From: Lentilitoribacter sp. Alg239-R112
GTDB lineage: Bacteria > Pseudomonadota > Alphaproteobacteria > Rhizobiales > Rhizobiaceae
DNA length: 64,000 nt
Assembly (NCBI RefSeq): GCF_900537175.1
Contig: NZ_LS999834.1
Coordinates: forward strand, 249,402-313,401
Direction: 5' to 3'
The notes beneath the pieces were generated by a model. The model had not been told where the DNA came from, ran no database searches, and was given only the letters and a program-made list of their open reading frames with translations. Below are positions 37,811 through 48,468 of the stretch, in pieces. Position 1 is the stretch's first letter. Every line of letters begins with the position of its first letter. Made by a program: the position numbers and the translations under genes.

Positions 37811-38344
37811 TTACTTCTTCTTGCCTTCTTTGCGGACAATCCGCTCTTCGGCATATTTCACACCCTTACCTTTATAAGGTTCAGGCTTACGATATTGACG
37901 GATCTTTGCAGCAACTTCACCAACAGCTTGTTTGTCGATACCTGTAACAACAATTTCAGTTGGTTTTGGACAAGCAACTGTTACGCCTTCGGGTGGCGTG
38001 TAGACAACTTCATGACTAAAACCGAGCGAGAGCTGGACACCCTTACCCTGCATTGCAGCACGATAACCAACACCGTTGATTTCAAGTTTACGTTCAAAAC
38101 CCTTTTCAACACCTTCAAGAATGTTGGAAATCATTGTACGCGACATACCCCATTTAGAGCGGGCGTCCTTTGATTTATCAACGGGTGTGACTACGATTTC
38201 ATTCTCTTCCATTTTGACAAGCACTTCGTCATTTACAACGAATTTCAACTCGCCCTTTGGACCTTTAGCAGTAACCGACTGGCCTTCGACTGTAGCAGTG
38301 ACGCCGGCTGGGACCGCAATTGGCTTTTTACCTATACGAGACAT
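37811..38344 (-). CDS. rplF: 50S ribosomal protein L6
   Basis: 177 residues, [20 protein letters not shown] at the start and [20 protein letters not shown] near the end, as in L6. Confidence 0.98.
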   Translation of the reverse strand: MSRIGKKPIAVPAGVTATVEGQSVTAKGPKGELKFVVNDEVLVKMEENEIVVTPVDKSKDARSKWGMSRTMISNILEGVEKGFERKLEINGVGYRAAMQGKGVQLSLGFSHEVVYTPPEGVTVACPKPTEIVVTGIDKQAVGEVAAKIRQYRKPEPYKGKGVKYAEERIVRKEGKKK

Positions 38345-38378
38345 TGTTCAACCTTCTTTTGAAAAGAACCCTGCTCCG

Positions 38379-38777
38379 TTAGAATACGGAGCAAAGAACC
38401 TCACCACCTACATTTTCTTCACGAGCCTGATGATCAGCCATAACACCCTTAGGTGTAGACAAAATCGTAATACCAAGACCATTCGCTACTTGCGGAATTG
38501 ATTTCACTGAGACGTAAACACGACGACCAGGCTTAGAAACGCGACCGATTTCCCGGATCACAGAACCTGTGTCTGAATATTTCAACTCAATGCTTAGCTC
38601 AGACTTACCATTTTCGAATTCGGATTGTGAATAACCACGGATATAACCTTCAGTTTCCAAAACATCCAATACGCGTGAACGCAATTTAGACGCTGGTGAA
38701 TTTACAGAAGATTTACCGCGAGCGGCACCATTACGAATACGAGTGAGCATATCGCCCAAAGGATCAGATAAAGACAT
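38379..38777 (-). CDS. rpsH: 30S ribosomal protein S8
   Basis: 132 residues: [19 protein letters not shown] at the start and [20 protein letters not shown] at the end. S8 often acts as translational repressor of the spc operon in E. coli; whether it does here is not visible. Confidence 0.98.
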   Translation of the reverse strand: MSLSDPLGDMLTRIRNGAARGKSSVNSPASKLRSRVLDVLETEGYIRGYSQSEFENGKSELSIELKYSDTGSVIREIGRVSKPGRRVYVSVKSIPQVANGLGITILSTPKGVMADHQAREENVGGEVLCSVF

Positions 38778-38788
38778 ACTATGCTCCC

Positions 38789-39094
38789 TTACCAGCTGGA
38801 CTTAACAAGGCCAGGTATACGACCGAATGAGCCAAGCTCACGCAATGCAATACGAGACATTTTAAGTTTACGGTAGTAACCACGTGGACGACCGGACACT
38901 TCACAACGGTTGCGAATACGAGTTTTCGAACCATCACGAGGTAATTCAGCCAATTGAAGAGTAGCTTTAAAACGCTCTTCCATCGGCACTGATTGATCTT
39001 TAATTGTCGCTTTTAAAGCAGCACGCTTAGCAGCACTTTTGCTGACTAGGCCGCGGCGACGATTATTCTTCTCAACTGCGCTTTTTTTCGCCAT
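38789..39094 (-). CDS. rpsN: 30S ribosomal protein S14
   Basis: 101 residues, the long form without zinc cysteines (only one Cys, in [12 protein letters not shown]). Ends [21 protein letters not shown], in two halves, then LVKSSW, as in the family. Confidence 0.98.
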   Translation of the reverse strand: MAKKSAVEKNNRRRGLVSKSAAKRAALKATIKDQSVPMEERFKATLQLAELPRDGSKTRIRNRCEVSGRPRGYYRKLKMSRIALRELGSFGRIPGLVKSSW

Positions 39095-39121
39095 GTTGAA
39101 TTTCCTTCTCTACGTATGCCG

Positions 39122-39685
39122 TTACGACTGTTCAGGGAATGGGAAGTTGAACTCTTTTAAAAGAGCGCGAGCTTCATCATCCGTGTTAGCCGTCGTACAA
39201 ACGATGACGTCCATGCCCCAGATTTGATCAACTTTATCGTAATTGATCTCAGGGAACACAATGTGTTCTTTAATACCCATGGCAAAGTTGCCACGACCAT
39301 CAAAGCTTTTTGGATTCAATCCACGAAAGTCACGTACGCGTGGAAGCGCAACAGTCACCAAACGATCCATGAATTCATACATACGCGCACCGCGAAGTGT
39401 AACCTTCGCACCAAGTGGCATCTCTTCACGAACTTTAAAGCCCGCGATAGATTTACGTGCATGCGTAATAACTGGCTTTTGACCCGCAATATCTGCAAGG
39501 TCTTTAGCCGCAATCGCTGGCTTCTTAGAATCAGCAGTTGCTTCGCCGACACCCATATTGATAACAATCTTATCAATTTTAGGAATCTGCATTTCGTTTT
39601 TATATTTAAACTGCTCCTGCATTGCTGCACGGATACGGTTTAGATAATCGGTCTTAAACCGAGGGATATAATTTTCCTTAGCCAT
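39122..39685 (-). CDS. rplE: 50S ribosomal protein L5
   Basis: 187 residues: [36 protein letters not shown] and [20 protein letters not shown] identify L5. Its start overlaps the end of rplX by eight bases. Confidence 0.98.
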   Translation of the reverse strand: MAKENYIPRFKTDYLNRIRAAMQEQFKYKNEMQIPKIDKIVINMGVGEATADSKKPAIAAKDLADIAGQKPVITHARKSIAGFKVREEMPLGAKVTLRGARMYEFMDRLVTVALPRVRDFRGLNPKSFDGRGNFAMGIKEHIVFPEINYDKVDQIWGMDVIVCTTANTDDEARALLKEFNFPFPEQS

Positions 39686-39989
39686 CGATCACTTCTCCGG
39701 AACGCTTAGCCACTCGTACTTTTTTGTCACCCTCAATTTTAAAACCAACACGTGTTGGCTTACCATCTTTCGGATCAGCAATTGCTATATTTGAAAGTTG
39801 GATTGGAGCTTCTTTAGTAACGATACCAGCTTCAGTTGTCTGACTTTGTTTCTGGTGACGTTTGACAACGTTAATACCAGCGACAACAGCACGACCTTCT
39901 TTTGGAATAACTTTTAAAACAGCGCCAGAACGACCCTTGTCTTTACCAGTCAATACGACGACGTTGTCGCCTTTACGAATTTTTTGCAT
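39678..39989 (-). CDS. rplX: 50S ribosomal protein L24
   Basis: 103 residues: [19 protein letters not shown] is the KOW motif, followed by [13 protein letters not shown] and [14 protein letters not shown]. Confidence 0.98.
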   Translation of the reverse strand: MQKIRKGDNVVVLTGKDKGRSGAVLKVIPKEGRAVVAGINVVKRHQKQSQTTEAGIVTKEAPIQLSNIAIADPKDGKPTRVGFKIEGDKKVRVAKRSGEVIDG

Positions 39990-40001
39990 GAGATCCGTTC
40001 C

Positions 40002-40370
40002 TTACAACACTTCAGGAGCCAGCGAGATGATCTTCATGTGCTTTTTAGCACGAAGTTCACGTGGAACTGGTCCAAAAATACGCGTACCCATAGGCTCACC
40101 AGCATTGTTAACCAATACTGCAGCACTTGAGTCAAAACGGATAACACTTCCGTCAGCACGACGCAGGTCTTTGGCTGTACGAACAACTACAGCTTTAACT
40201 ACGTCACCTTTTTTCACACGGCCACGCGGAATAGCTTCTTTGACCGAACATACAATAATGTCGCCCACAGAAGCATATTTACGCTTAGAACCGCCTAGCA
40301 CCTTGATGCACATGACACGACGGGCGCCGGAATTATCCGCGACGTCGAGGTTTGTTTGCATCTGAATCAT
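40002..40370 (-). CDS. rplN: 50S ribosomal protein L14
   Basis: 122 residues: [19 protein letters not shown] at the start, [20 protein letters not shown] and [13 protein letters not shown] further on. Preceded by an unusually long spacer of 204 bases after rpsQ (see separate entry). Confidence 0.98.
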   Translation of the reverse strand: MIQMQTNLDVADNSGARRVMCIKVLGGSKRKYASVGDIIVCSVKEAIPRGRVKKGDVVKAVVVRTAKDLRRADGSVIRFDSSAAVLVNNAGEPMGTRIFGPVPRELRAKKHMKIISLAPEVL

Positions 40371-40460
40371 GTCAGAACGCCTTCTTATTTATGCTGGACA
40401 GTTACTCCAAGGCCCCATTGCCCGCAGTCTTATCCAACTATTCGAGTTGTCTTAGAACAA

Positions 40461-40574
40461 GTCAGATTTTTTTCAACCAAAATCTGACCTAAAATGTCAT
40501 TTTTATGAAAAAAGGGACATAAAGGTAAATACCCTGCCCCGATTATCACAGTTTTAGAAGCTGAACCGCTAAAA
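40461..40574 (-). promoter_or_regulatory. Three stem-loops in the long rpsQ-rplN spacer
   Basis: The spacer of 204 bases, where ribosomal genes around it are 10-20 bases apart, carries three inverted repeats. The strongest is a perfect 10-bp stem GTCAGATTTT ... AAAATCTGAC at 40461-40488, followed on the minus strand by TTGTTCT. The others are ATGTC ... GACAT (40494-40520) and TTTTAG ... CTAAAA directly after the rpsQ stop (40552-40574). They could attenuate or process the message, or bind a ribosomal protein. No small gene is seen. Confidence 0.5.
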
Positions 40575-40805
40575 TTAGCTAGTTACAACAGTCCAACGCT
40601 TATCTTTCGAAATTGGTGCACATTCCTGAATAGAAACGGAATCACCAGCTTTGAACTGATTTGCTTCATCATGCGCCTTATACTTTTTTGTACGGCGTAC
40701 AATTTTTCTCAAAACTGGGTGCGGGAACGAACGTTCGACGCGGACGACCACAGTTTTATCGTTTTTGTCACTCACAACAGTGCCCTGTAGAATGCGTTTA
40801 GGCAT
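40575..40805 (-). CDS. rpsQ: 30S ribosomal protein S17
   Basis: 76 residues: [20 protein letters not shown] and the S17 end [20 protein letters not shown]. Twelve bases after rpmC. Confidence 0.97.
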   Translation of the reverse strand: MPKRILQGTVVSDKNDKTVVVRVERSFPHPVLRKIVRRTKKYKAHDEANQFKAGDSVSIQECAPISKDKRWTVVTS

Positions 40806-40816
40806 AACTTATTCCT

Positions 40817-41017
40817 TTAAGCCTTAGCTTGGGCCGCCTTCTGGCGGGCGATTGTTTTAATGCGCGCAATATCACGGCGCACTTGTTTCACACGAGATGT
40901 ATTCTCAAGTTGGCTAGTTGCAACCTGAAAGCGCAGGTTAAACTGCTCTTTCTTTAGCTTTGCAAGTTCATCACCAAGCTGATCTTCGCTCATTGCGTGG
41001 ACATCATTAGCTTTCAT
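40817..41017 (-). CDS. rpmC: 50S ribosomal protein L29
   Basis: 66 residues, two helices: [20 protein letters not shown] and [19 protein letters not shown]. Normal L29. Confidence 0.97.
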   Translation of the reverse strand: MKANDVHAMSEDQLGDELAKLKKEQFNLRFQVATSQLENTSRVKQVRRDIARIKTIARQKAAQAKA

Positions 41018-41028
41018 GATAATCTCTC

Positions 41029-41442
41029 CTAATCAGCAATACGCTGGATGAAACGTGTCTTAACAGAGAGCTTTGCAGATCCCAGACGTAACGCTTCACG
41101 AGCAATATCTTCATTCACACCATCGATTTCAAACATCACGCGGCCAGGTTTAACCTTGCACGCCCAATAATCGACGGAACCTTTACCCTTACCCATACGG
41201 ACTTCGGTTGGCTTTGCAGTCACCGGAACATCAGGGAAAATGCGGATCCAAACACGACCAGCACGTTTCATGTGACGTGTAATGGCACGACGGGCAGCTT
41301 CGATCTCACGCGCGTTAACACGATTTGGTTCCTGCGCCTTTAGACCATATGATCCAAAGTTAAGATCCGAACCGCCTTTTGCAGCACCCTTGATCTTGCC
41401 CTTAAACTGTTTGCGAAATTTAGTTCGCTTTGGTTGTAACAT
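41029..41442 (-). CDS. rplP: 50S ribosomal protein L16
   Basis: 137 residues: [19 protein letters not shown] at the start, [20 protein letters not shown] and [17 protein letters not shown], as in L16. Confidence 0.98.
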   Translation of the reverse strand: MLQPKRTKFRKQFKGKIKGAAKGGSDLNFGSYGLKAQEPNRVNAREIEAARRAITRHMKRAGRVWIRIFPDVPVTAKPTEVRMGKGKGSVDYWACKVKPGRVMFEIDGVNEDIAREALRLGSAKLSVKTRFIQRIAD

Positions 41443-41464
41443 TATATTTCTCCGAACCTATCGC

Positions 41465-42169
41465 TTACGCTTTTTCGCGACGACGATTGCCACCGGCATT
41501 ATCATTTTCAGATGCACGACGCTCTGAAGCCATAGGATCATGCTCAAGGATTTCGCCTTTAAAGATCCAAACTTTGATACCGCAAATACCATATGCAGTA
41601 AGAGCTTCTGCAACACCATAATCGATGTCCGCACGAAGTGTGTGCAATGGCACACGACCTTCACGATACCACTCAGTACGCGCAATCTCAGCACCACCCA
41701 AACGGCCAGCACTTGTGATCTTGATGCCCAAAGCACCCAAACGCATAGCTGATTGAACAGCACGTTTCATAGCACGACGGAATGCAACACGACGCTCAAG
41801 TTGTTGAGCAATTGATTGAGCAACAAGAGTTGCATCAATCTCGGGCTTACGAACTTCAACAATGTTCAGGTGTGTTTCAGAATTCGTCATTGCAGACAAT
41901 TTCTGACGCAGTTTTTCAATGTCAGCACCCTTCTTACCGATGATAAGACCAGGGCGAGCTGTATGAATTGTCACGCGGCATTTCTTGTGAGGACGTTCGA
42001 TAACGACCTTGGCAACACCAGCCTGCTTCAATTTATTGACAATAAATTCACGAATTTTCATATCTTCATGAAGCAGATCACCATATTCGCCTTGATCGGC
42101 ATACCAACGGCTATCCCATGTACGGTTCACACCAAGACGGAAACCAATTGGATTAATCTTCTGACCCAT
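41465..42169 (-). CDS. rpsC: 30S ribosomal protein S3
   Basis: 234 residues: [20 protein letters not shown] at the start, the KH domain around 40-105 with [16 protein letters not shown], and [19 protein letters not shown]. The basic tail ends NRRREKA. Its start overlaps the rplV stop by one base (TAATG). Confidence 0.98.
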   Translation of the reverse strand: MGQKINPIGFRLGVNRTWDSRWYADQGEYGDLLHEDMKIREFIVNKLKQAGVAKVVIERPHKKCRVTIHTARPGLIIGKKGADIEKLRQKLSAMTNSETHLNIVEVRKPEIDATLVAQSIAQQLERRVAFRRAMKRAVQSAMRLGALGIKITSAGRLGGAEIARTEWYREGRVPLHTLRADIDYGVAEALTAYGICGIKVWIFKGEILEHDPMASERRASENDNAGGNRRREKA

Positions 42170-42555
42170 TATGCAGCCTCCTCAGTTTGAACTTCTCTCA
42201 CGACAATTGTTAAGTGAGAAAATGGTTTCAAGATACGCGTTGAACGACCACGACCGCGGACGCGAAAACGTTTCATCACGATTGATTTACCAACGTATGC
42301 TTCTGCAACAATGAGATTATCAATATCCAAATCATGATTATTCTCAGCATTAGCAATTGCTGACTGAAGTGTTTTGCGCACTTGATCAGATATGCGTTTG
42401 CGAGAAAACTCAAGATCAGCCAATGCTGCATCTACTTTCTTGCCACGGATCAATTCCGCAACAAGATTGAGCTTTTGCGGGCTGATACGAAGCGTGCGAG
42501 CAACTGCTTGCGCTTCATTATCTGCGAGCCGACGTTCTGTCTTTGCCTTGCCCAT
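42169..42555 (-). CDS. rplV: 50S ribosomal protein L22
   Basis: 128 residues: [39 protein letters not shown] and [20 protein letters not shown] show L22. Confidence 0.98.
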   Translation of the reverse strand: MGKAKTERRLADNEAQAVARTLRISPQKLNLVAELIRGKKVDAALADLEFSRKRISDQVRKTLQSAIANAENNHDLDIDNLIVAEAYVGKSIVMKRFRVRGRGRSTRILKPFSHLTIVVREVQTEEAA

Positions 42556-42557
42556 AA

Positions 42558-42836
42558 CTACTTCCTCTTCGCTTTCTTATCCGCGCCGTGACCATAATAG
42601 GTACGGCTTGGAGCGAATTCACCAAATTTATGGCCAACCATGTCTTCTGAGATCATCACTGGAATGTGCTTCTGACCATTATAGACACCAAATGTTAGAC
42701 CTACGAACTGTGGTAGAACCGTAGAACGGCGAGACCACATTTTAATCACTTCGCTGCGACCGCCTTCGCGAACCTTCTCAGCCTTTTTGAGAAGATAGCC
42801 GTCAACAAAAGGACCTTTCCAAACTGAACGAGCCAA
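42558..42836 (-). CDS. rpsS: 30S ribosomal protein S19
   Basis: 92 residues: [20 protein letters not shown] at the start, [20 protein letters not shown] and [20 protein letters not shown]. Confidence 0.98.
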   Translation of the reverse strand: MARSVWKGPFVDGYLLKKAEKVREGGRSEVIKMWSRRSTVLPQFVGLTFGVYNGQKHIPVMISEDMVGHKFGEFAPSRTYYGHGADKKAKRK

Positions 42837-42851
42837 TATAGACTTCCTCTC

Positions 42852-43688
42852 TTATTTCTTACGCTGATGGCGAGAACGCATAATAAATTTATCCGTCGCC
42901 TTATTTTTACGTGTCCGTTTACCCTTTGTTGGTTTACCCCAAGGAGAAACCGGGTGACGACCACCAGAAGTACGGCCTTCACCACCACCATGTGGGTGAT
43001 CGACCGGGTTCATAACAACACCACGAACATGTGGGCGTTTACCGCGCCAGCGTGTACGGCCAGCTTTACCATCATTCGTGTTCATGTGATCTTGGTTAGA
43101 CACAGCACCGATTGTTGCCATGCAACGACCAGAAACCAAACGTGTTTCACCAGAGTTCAGGCGAAGGATCGCCATATCTTGATCACGTCCAACAAGTTGA
43201 ACATATGTACCAGCTGAGCGAGCAATCTGACCACCCTTTTCTGGCTTCATTTCAACATTGTGTACGATTGTACCAACTGGCATTGCTGCCAATGGCATTG
43301 CATTACCAGGTTTAACATCGACAGAGCTCTGAGAAGCAATAACTTTATCGCCTGCAGAAATGCGCTGTGGAGCCAAGATGTATGCAAGTTCACCATCATC
43401 ATATTTAACAAGAGCAATAAACGCTGTGCGGTTTGGATCATATTCCAAATGCTCAACTGTGCCCTGCACGTCAAATTTCCGACGTTTGAAGTCAATTTTA
43501 CGATATGTACGTTTGTGACCACCACCAATGTAGCGAGCTGTCACACGACCCATATTGTTGCGGCCACCTTTCCCAGTAAGACCTTCTGTCAAAGATTTGA
43601 CGGGCTTACCTTTATAAAGGGCTGAACGATCTACGATAACCAGCTGGCGCTGACTAGGGGTCGTTGGATTAAAGCTTTTTAATGCCAT
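42852..43688 (-). CDS. rplB: 50S ribosomal protein L2
   Basis: 278 residues, normal length. Peptidyl-transferase region and conserved tail: [39 protein letters not shown]. Confidence 0.98.
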   Translation of the reverse strand: MALKSFNPTTPSQRQLVIVDRSALYKGKPVKSLTEGLTGKGGRNNMGRVTARYIGGGHKRTYRKIDFKRRKFDVQGTVEHLEYDPNRTAFIALVKYDDGELAYILAPQRISAGDKVIASQSSVDVKPGNAMPLAAMPVGTIVHNVEMKPEKGGQIARSAGTYVQLVGRDQDMAILRLNSGETRLVSGRCMATIGAVSNQDHMNTNDGKAGRTRWRGKRPHVRGVVMNPVDHPHGGGEGRTSGGRHPVSPWGKPTKGKRTRKNKATDKFIMRSRHQRKK

Positions 43689-43699
43689 CTTACTGTTCC

Positions 43700-43993
43700 T
43701 TATAGACCCGTAGAGACATCGATAGATTGGCCTTCAGCCAATGTTACGATTGCCTTTTTAACATCGCTCTGTTTGCCTACGATACCTTTAAAGCGCTTAA
43801 CCTTGCCCTTGCGAACAAGAGTGTTAACTGCTTTTACCTTAACGCCAAACAAAGCTTCAACTGCTGCTTTGATTTCTGGCTTGGTAGCTGTACGTGCAAC
43901 ATTAAAAACGACTTGGTCATTATCTGAAGCCAAAGTTGCTTTTTCCGTAATCGCCGGTGAGACAATTACATCATAGTGATGAAGATCCGTCAT
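43700..43993 (-). CDS. rplW: 50S ribosomal protein L23
   Basis: 97 residues: [18 protein letters not shown] and NKPEIKxAVExLFGVKV-like [18 protein letters not shown], then [15 protein letters not shown]. Overlaps the rplD stop by four bases. Confidence 0.97.
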   Translation of the reverse strand: MTDLHHYDVIVSPAITEKATLASDNDQVVFNVARTATKPEIKAAVEALFGVKVKAVNTLVRKGKVKRFKGIVGKQSDVKKAIVTLAEGQSIDVSTGL

Positions 43994-44610
43994 GCTAAAC
44001 GCTCCTCAAGAGCTGCGACTGCATCCTTTGACAAAACAAGTTTGCCACGACGCAAGATGTCGTAAACGTTGATACCTTGAACAGGCAAAACATCAACATT
44101 AGGAATGTTTTGCGCAGCCAACTTAAAGTTATTATCCAACTCTGCACCACCAATGAAAAGAGCATGCGTAATGCCCATTTTATCAAGCGCGACAGTTAGA
44201 CCTTTTGTTTTTGGATCTTTTGAAGCCAACTCATCCATGATGATCAGTTCATTCGCAGCAGCCTTCGCAGAAAGTGCATGCTTAAGAGCAAGTGCACGGA
44301 CTTTTTTAGGCATTGAATGTGAATGATCACGAACAACTGGACCATGAGCCTTACCACCACCACGGAATTGCGGCGCACTTGCAGCGTGGTGACGAGCTTT
44401 ACCCGTACCTTTTTGCTTGTACAATCTCGCACCAGTGCGGTTAACCTCAGAACGACCCAATGTTTTATGAGTGCCCTGTTGTTTTTTGGCCAACTGCCAA
44501 CGAACTACGCGTTGAATAAGATCTTGACGCGGCTCTAGACCGAATACTGAATCAGAAAGCGTTACTTTACCACTTTCCTTACCAGCCAATGTGTTTACTG
44601 AAATATCCAT
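43990..44610 (-). CDS. rplD: 50S ribosomal protein L4
   Basis: 206 residues: [39 protein letters not shown] mark the exit-tunnel loop of L4. In E. coli L4 represses its own operon; here the S10 operon has structured spacers but no recognisable E. coli-type leader. Start overlaps the rplC stop by one base. Confidence 0.98.
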   Translation of the reverse strand: MDISVNTLAGKESGKVTLSDSVFGLEPRQDLIQRVVRWQLAKKQQGTHKTLGRSEVNRTGARLYKQKGTGKARHHAASAPQFRGGGKAHGPVVRDHSHSMPKKVRALALKHALSAKAAANELIIMDELASKDPKTKGLTVALDKMGITHALFIGGAELDNNFKLAAQNIPNVDVLPVQGINVYDILRRGKLVLSKDAVAALEERLA

Positions 44611-45320
44611 TACTCAGCTCCCTCGCTTGCAGCTTCTGTGGAAGCAGCTTGACGAAGACCTGCCGGAATAGGAGCATCTGAAGGTAGTGCAACTTTAATC
44701 GCATCACGAACAGTAACCCAAGTTCCTTTAGAACCAGGCACAGCACCTTTAATCAAAAGCAAACCACGATCAACATCAGTAGATACAATCTCTAGGTTCT
44801 GAGTAGTCACTCGGGTTTGCCCCATGTGACCAGCCATTCTTTTACCTTTGAAAACCTTACCAGGATCTTGACAAGCACCCGTTGAACCGTGTGAACGGTG
44901 GGAGATCGAAACACCATGAGAAGCGCGTAAACCACCAAAGTTATGACGCTTCATAGCACCAGCAAAACCTTTACCGATTGAAGTACCCGTAACATCAACA
45001 AGCTGACCACCAACAAAGTGACTTGCAACAATCTCAGAGCCAACTTCAATTAAGTTGTCCGCGGAAACGCGAAACTCAACAACTTTTGACTTAGGCTCGA
45101 CACTTGCAACAGCAAACTGACCACGCTCGGCCTTATTTGTGTTTTTAACTTTTGCTTTGCCCACACCAACCTGGACGGCTGTGTAACCATTCTTTTCTTC
45201 TGTCCGTTGACCTACCACTTGGCAGTTCTCCAGACGTAAAACAGTAACAGGAATGTGTACTCCGGCGTCATCATAGACCCGGGTCATCCCTACTTTCTGT
45301 GCAACTACACCTGAACGCAT
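44610..45320 (-). CDS. rplC: 50S ribosomal protein L3
   Basis: 236 residues from [20 protein letters not shown]. The start at 45320 has AAGGATG upstream and fits the family; an upstream ATG at 45368 would add 16 unrelated residues. [20 protein letters not shown] and KMAGHxG-like [13 protein letters not shown] are conserved. A 174-base spacer separates it from rpsJ. Confidence 0.97.
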   Translation of the reverse strand: MRSGVVAQKVGMTRVYDDAGVHIPVTVLRLENCQVVGQRTEEKNGYTAVQVGVGKAKVKNTNKAERGQFAVASVEPKSKVVEFRVSADNLIEVGSEIVASHFVGGQLVDVTGTSIGKGFAGAMKRHNFGGLRASHGVSISHRSHGSTGACQDPGKVFKGKRMAGHMGQTRVTTQNLEIVSTDVDRGLLLIKGAVPGSKGTWVTVRDAIKVALPSDAPIPAGLRQAASTEAASEGAE

Positions 45321-45381
45321 TGGTTCATCCTTTTTAGAGTATGTTGTGAGAAGCCTCACATCACTCATTAGTTTTAATTCC

Positions 45382-45449
45382 CAAGAGGAGCTGTTTTGAC
45401 GATGTTGCCAAATTTGAGCTCGTAAAGAATTGTTTGTTCAAACCTCTTG
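45382..45449 (-). promoter_or_regulatory. Inverted repeat in the rpsJ-rplC spacer
   Basis: CAAGAGG (45382-45388) can pair with CCTCTTG (45443-45449), closing a 54-base loop that itself contains a small GTTTG-AA-CAAAC repeat near the far arm. The spacer is 174 bases from rpsJ to the chosen rplC start. A leader-type control element for the rest of the S10 operon is possible but unproven. Confidence 0.35.
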
Positions 45450-45494
45450 CTCGAAATGTTAAAACGCTCCGAACAAGCTTACTTATCTGAGATC

Positions 45495-45803
45495 TTAAAG
45501 TTTGATCTCTACGTCAACACCAGCCGCAAGGTCTAGCTTCATAAGAGCATCAACTGTTTGCGGAGTTGGATCAACGATATCTAAAAGCCTTTTATGTGTG
45601 CGCATTTCAAACTGCTCACGGCTTTTCTTATTTACGTGCGGCGACCGGTTCACAGTGTATTTCTCAATACGTGTAGGAAGCGGAACTGGACCACGAACTC
45701 GTGCACCTGTACGCTTAGCAGTCGACACGATTTCACGTGTAGACGTATCGAGGATCCTGTGATCAAACGCTTTTAAGCGAATGCGGATATTTTGGCCGTT
45801 CAT
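45495..45803 (-). CDS. rpsJ: 30S ribosomal protein S10 (NusE)
   Basis: 102 residues: [20 protein letters not shown] at the start, [20 protein letters not shown] and [20 protein letters not shown]. Also acts in antitermination as NusE. Confidence 0.98.
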   Translation of the reverse strand: MNGQNIRIRLKAFDHRILDTSTREIVSTAKRTGARVRGPVPLPTRIEKYTVNRSPHVNKKSREQFEMRTHKRLLDIVDPTPQTVDALMKLDLAAGVDVEIKL

Positions 45804-45829
45804 TGGGCGAATCCTTGTTTAAGAGATGA

Positions 45830-45871
45830 GCGCGCGACATGTACGACGCGCGCCCTAATTAACTGTTAATT
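45830..45871 (-). promoter_or_regulatory. Two inverted repeats between tuf and rpsJ
   Basis: GCGCGCG-N10-CGCGCGC (45830-45853) and AATTAAC-T-GTTAATT (45857-45871, overlapping the tuf stop) lie back to back. No T-run follows the GC stem on the minus strand, so full termination is unlikely. RNA processing between tuf and rpsJ or partial attenuation is possible. Confidence 0.4.
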
Positions 45872-47045
45872 ATTCAGTGATTGATGCAACGATACCGGCA
45901 CCGACTGTACGACCGCCTTCACGGATCGCAAAGCGAAGCTGGTCTTCCATCGCGATTGGAACGATCAACTCAACGTCGACTGTTACATTATCGCCTGGCA
46001 TCACCATTTCTGTACCTTCTTGCAAAGACACAACACCAGTCACATCAGTTGTACGGAAGTAGAACTGTGGACGGTAGTTGGTAAAGAATGGTGTGTGACG
46101 ACCACCCTCTTCTTTAGTCAAGATATATGCTTCTGCAGCAAACTTTGTGTGTGGCTTAACTGAACCAGGCTTACAAAGAATTTGCCCACGCTCAACACCT
46201 TCACGGTCGATACCACGAAGTAGAACACCAACATTATCGCCAGCTTCACCACGATCAAGAAGCTTACGGAACATCTCAACACCAGTACATGTTGTTTTAG
46301 ATGTATCACGGATACCAACAATCTCGATCTCTTCACCAACATTGATAACGCCACGCTCAACACGACCCGTTACAACTGTACCACGGCCTGAAATTGAGAA
46401 CACATCTTCAATAGGAAGAAGGAATGGCTGATCAATTGGACGTTCTGGAGTTGGGATATAAGTATCAACTTCAGCCATCAATGCACGAATAGCATCTTCA
46501 CCAATTGTTTTGTCTGAATCTTCAAGAGCTGCCAAAGCAGAACCTTTGATGATCGGAATATCATCACCCGGGAACTCATAGCTGTCGAGAAGTTCACGAA
46601 CTTCCATTTCAACAAGTTCAAGTAGCTCTTCATCATCAACTTGGTCAACTTTGTTCAGGAAAACAACGATCGCAGGAACACCAACCTGACGCGCAAGCAA
46701 AATGTGCTCGCGTGTTTGTGGCATCGGGCCATCAGCCGCTGAACAAACAAGGATAGCACCATCCATTTGAGCCGCACCAGTGATCATGTTTTTAACGTAA
46801 TCGGCGTGACCTGGGCAATCAACGTGCGCATAGTGACGGTTCTCTGTTTCGTACTCAACGTGAGCTGTCGAAATCGTAATACCACGTGCGCGCTCTTCGG
46901 GAGCACCATCAATCTCGTCGTAAGCTTTAAAATCACCAAAAAATTTCGTGATAGCAGCTGTCAAACTCGTTTTACCATGATCAACGTGACCAATCGTGCC
47001 AATGTTTACGTGAGGCTTATTGCGCTCAAACTTTTCCTTTGCCAT
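45870..47045 (-). CDS. tuf: Elongation factor Tu
   Basis: 391 residues. G1 [11 protein letters not shown]2 region RARGITIS, G3 [13 protein letters not shown]4 NKVD. Delivers aminoacyl-tRNA to the ribosome. It heads the superoperon here; the usual upstream genes fusA, rpsG and rpsL are absent, and the next gene upstream on this strand is an unrelated small protein. These genes, and probably a second tuf, must lie elsewhere. The 215 bases upstream include CGGCCT-A-AGGCCG at 47080-47092. Confidence 0.98.
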   Translation of the reverse strand: MAKEKFERNKPHVNIGTIGHVDHGKTSLTAAITKFFGDFKAYDEIDGAPEERARGITISTAHVEYETENRHYAHVDCPGHADYVKNMITGAAQMDGAILVCSAADGPMPQTREHILLARQVGVPAIVVFLNKVDQVDDEELLELVEMEVRELLDSYEFPGDDIPIIKGSALAALEDSDKTIGEDAIRALMAEVDTYIPTPERPIDQPFLLPIEDVFSISGRGTVVTGRVERGVINVGEEIEIVGIRDTSKTTCTGVEMFRKLLDRGEAGDNVGVLLRGIDREGVERGQILCKPGSVKPHTKFAAEAYILTKEEGGRHTPFFTNYRPQFYFRTTDVTGVVSLQEGTEMVMPGDNVTVDVELIVPIAMEDQLRFAIREGGRTVGAGIVASITE

Positions 47046-47260
47046 GATGTCCTACCTTATGTTTATCGGGCAAAAATAACGGCCTAAGGCCGACGATGGC
47101 TTCACATCAAAACTAACATAAGCCACAAATGCGAAGTGCCAGCCTGATAAGACTTTAAGCGCCGTTTCGCAAGTAATTTATGTCATTTTTGAATGATTTG
47201 ATGAAGCTTGATTAATATAGGTGTCATTTTTGCAAATGTAAGGGGTGGAACATCAACCAT

Positions 47261-47497
47261 TTATACCCAAAATGTGAACTTTGGTGTGGGCGTTTCAAAA
47301 TCCGCAATATCGTGCTCTTCACTGGCTTGCATCTCATATAAAGCTTCAAGCTGATCTGCTGCTTGCTTGGTTTGGACGAACTTATCCTCAGGCGAATAGA
47401 AAAATGCTTTTTGGAATGCTGTACGTAACGCTTGAAACATTGTCTGTTTCGGTTGAACTTTATAGATAGAGCCAGTTGTTATATTTGAATGAAACAT
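47261..47497 (-). CDS. Small hypothetical protein
   Basis: 78 residues from the ATG at 47497, which has AGGAGA just upstream; a longer frame to 47545 lacks this support. The sequence (KVQPKQTMFQALRTAFQKAFFYSPEDK, in two stretches, then TKQAADQLEALYEMQASEEHD) looks helical, without signal peptide or membrane segment. I recognise no family. It is divergent from the LysR gene, with 116 bases between the two starts, so it could be a target of that regulator. Confidence 0.6.
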   Translation of the reverse strand: MFHSNITTGSIYKVQPKQTMFQALRTAFQKAFFYSPEDKFVQTKQAADQLEALYEMQASEEHDIADFETPTPKFTFWV

Positions 47498-47613
47498 CTT
47501 AATCTCCTGTTGAATTTGAATCCAACATAGTAGTTGACTTATCATTTGTGAAACGAATATAACAAATAATCAAAATTTGAATTTCGAATAACAATAATAG
47601 ATATGGCTAGCTA

Positions 47614-48468
47614 ATGAATATTGATATCGGAAATCTTCGCGCGTTTTGCGTCGTTGCAGAAAAAGAAAGTTTCACCTTAGCGGCAGAACTTTTGGGCGCA
47701 ACACAATCAACAATTTCAATGCGCGTTAAAAAGCTGGAACAATTATTAGGCAACAAATTGTTTGACAGCTCACCACATGGTGTTGAACTGACCAATTTCG
47801 GAACGGACTTCATCCCAAAGGCAAAAGATCTTCTGGGAGCACACGATAATACGCTGCACAGCATCACCCAGCAAAGTGAGAAACAAAGTTTCAGGCTCGG
47901 CGTCACCTATCATGGAATAGATCAAAACCTGCCCGAACTTTTACGAATACTAAGCGAGAAGCTTCCCCAATATAGAATGTCCGTCAGCGTGTTAAGTTCG
48001 GAGGAACTATATGCAGGACTTGCCCGCCTGAAACTAGATACCATTGTCGCAAAACGACTTACTGGAGACCATAAGGGCCAAAGTCTGTTTAATGGTAAGC
48101 TTGTCTGGATGGCCTCTAAGGACTTTGAGTATGAGCCAGACAAACCAGTTCCACTGGTATCTTTGGGCTCACCCTGCTCACTGCGGCAAATGGCGATTAA
48201 CTCGCTCAACGCGGCTAAAATTCCATGGCAAGAGGTGTTCATTGGGTCAAATGTGTTTGCCGTGAAGGCAGCCATTTCAGCGGGATTGGGCATCGCATGC
48301 CTCGAACAAAGGACACTACCAGCAGATTGCAAGGTTCTGCCAGAAAAAATTGGCCTGTCGCCGCTTCCCTTAACTGAGTTTGTGCTGGAAGCAACTTCGT
48401 CTGCCAGAAAACAAGACGCATGCATGATCGATGCGATTACCGAATATTTTGAAGCGCAAGAAGGTTAA
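47614..48468 (+). CDS. LysR-family transcriptional regulator
   Basis: 284 residues. The N-terminal winged helix-turn-helix (about 1-62) reads [20 protein letters not shown] then [19 protein letters not shown], a standard LysR start. The effector-binding domain at about 90-280 is of the common two-subdomain fold ([32 protein letters not shown]). The effector is unknown. The gene overlaps the convergent arsH by four bases and is divergent from a small hypothetical gene. Confidence 0.9.
   Translation: MNIDIGNLRAFCVVAEKESFTLAAELLGATQSTISMRVKKLEQLLGNKLFDSSPHGVELTNFGTDFIPKAKDLLGAHDNTLHSITQQSEKQSFRLGVTYHGIDQNLPELLRILSEKLPQYRMSVSVLSSEELYAGLARLKLDTIVAKRLTGDHKGQSLFNGKLVWMASKDFEYEPDKPVPLVSLGSPCSLRQMAINSLNAAKIPWQEVFIGSNVFAVKAAISAGLGIACLEQRTLPADCKVLPEKIGLSPLPLTEFVLEATSSARKQDACMIDAITEYFEAQEG

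Noticed and set aside
31309..47045. Many long open frames on the plus strand opposite the ribosomal genes
   Set aside because: They are antisense shadows of highly expressed genes with strong codon bias and show no family features.
47100..47230. Possible sigma-54 promoter before tuf (TGGCAC)
   Set aside because: The -12 element TTGC is not at the required spacing after TGGCAC.
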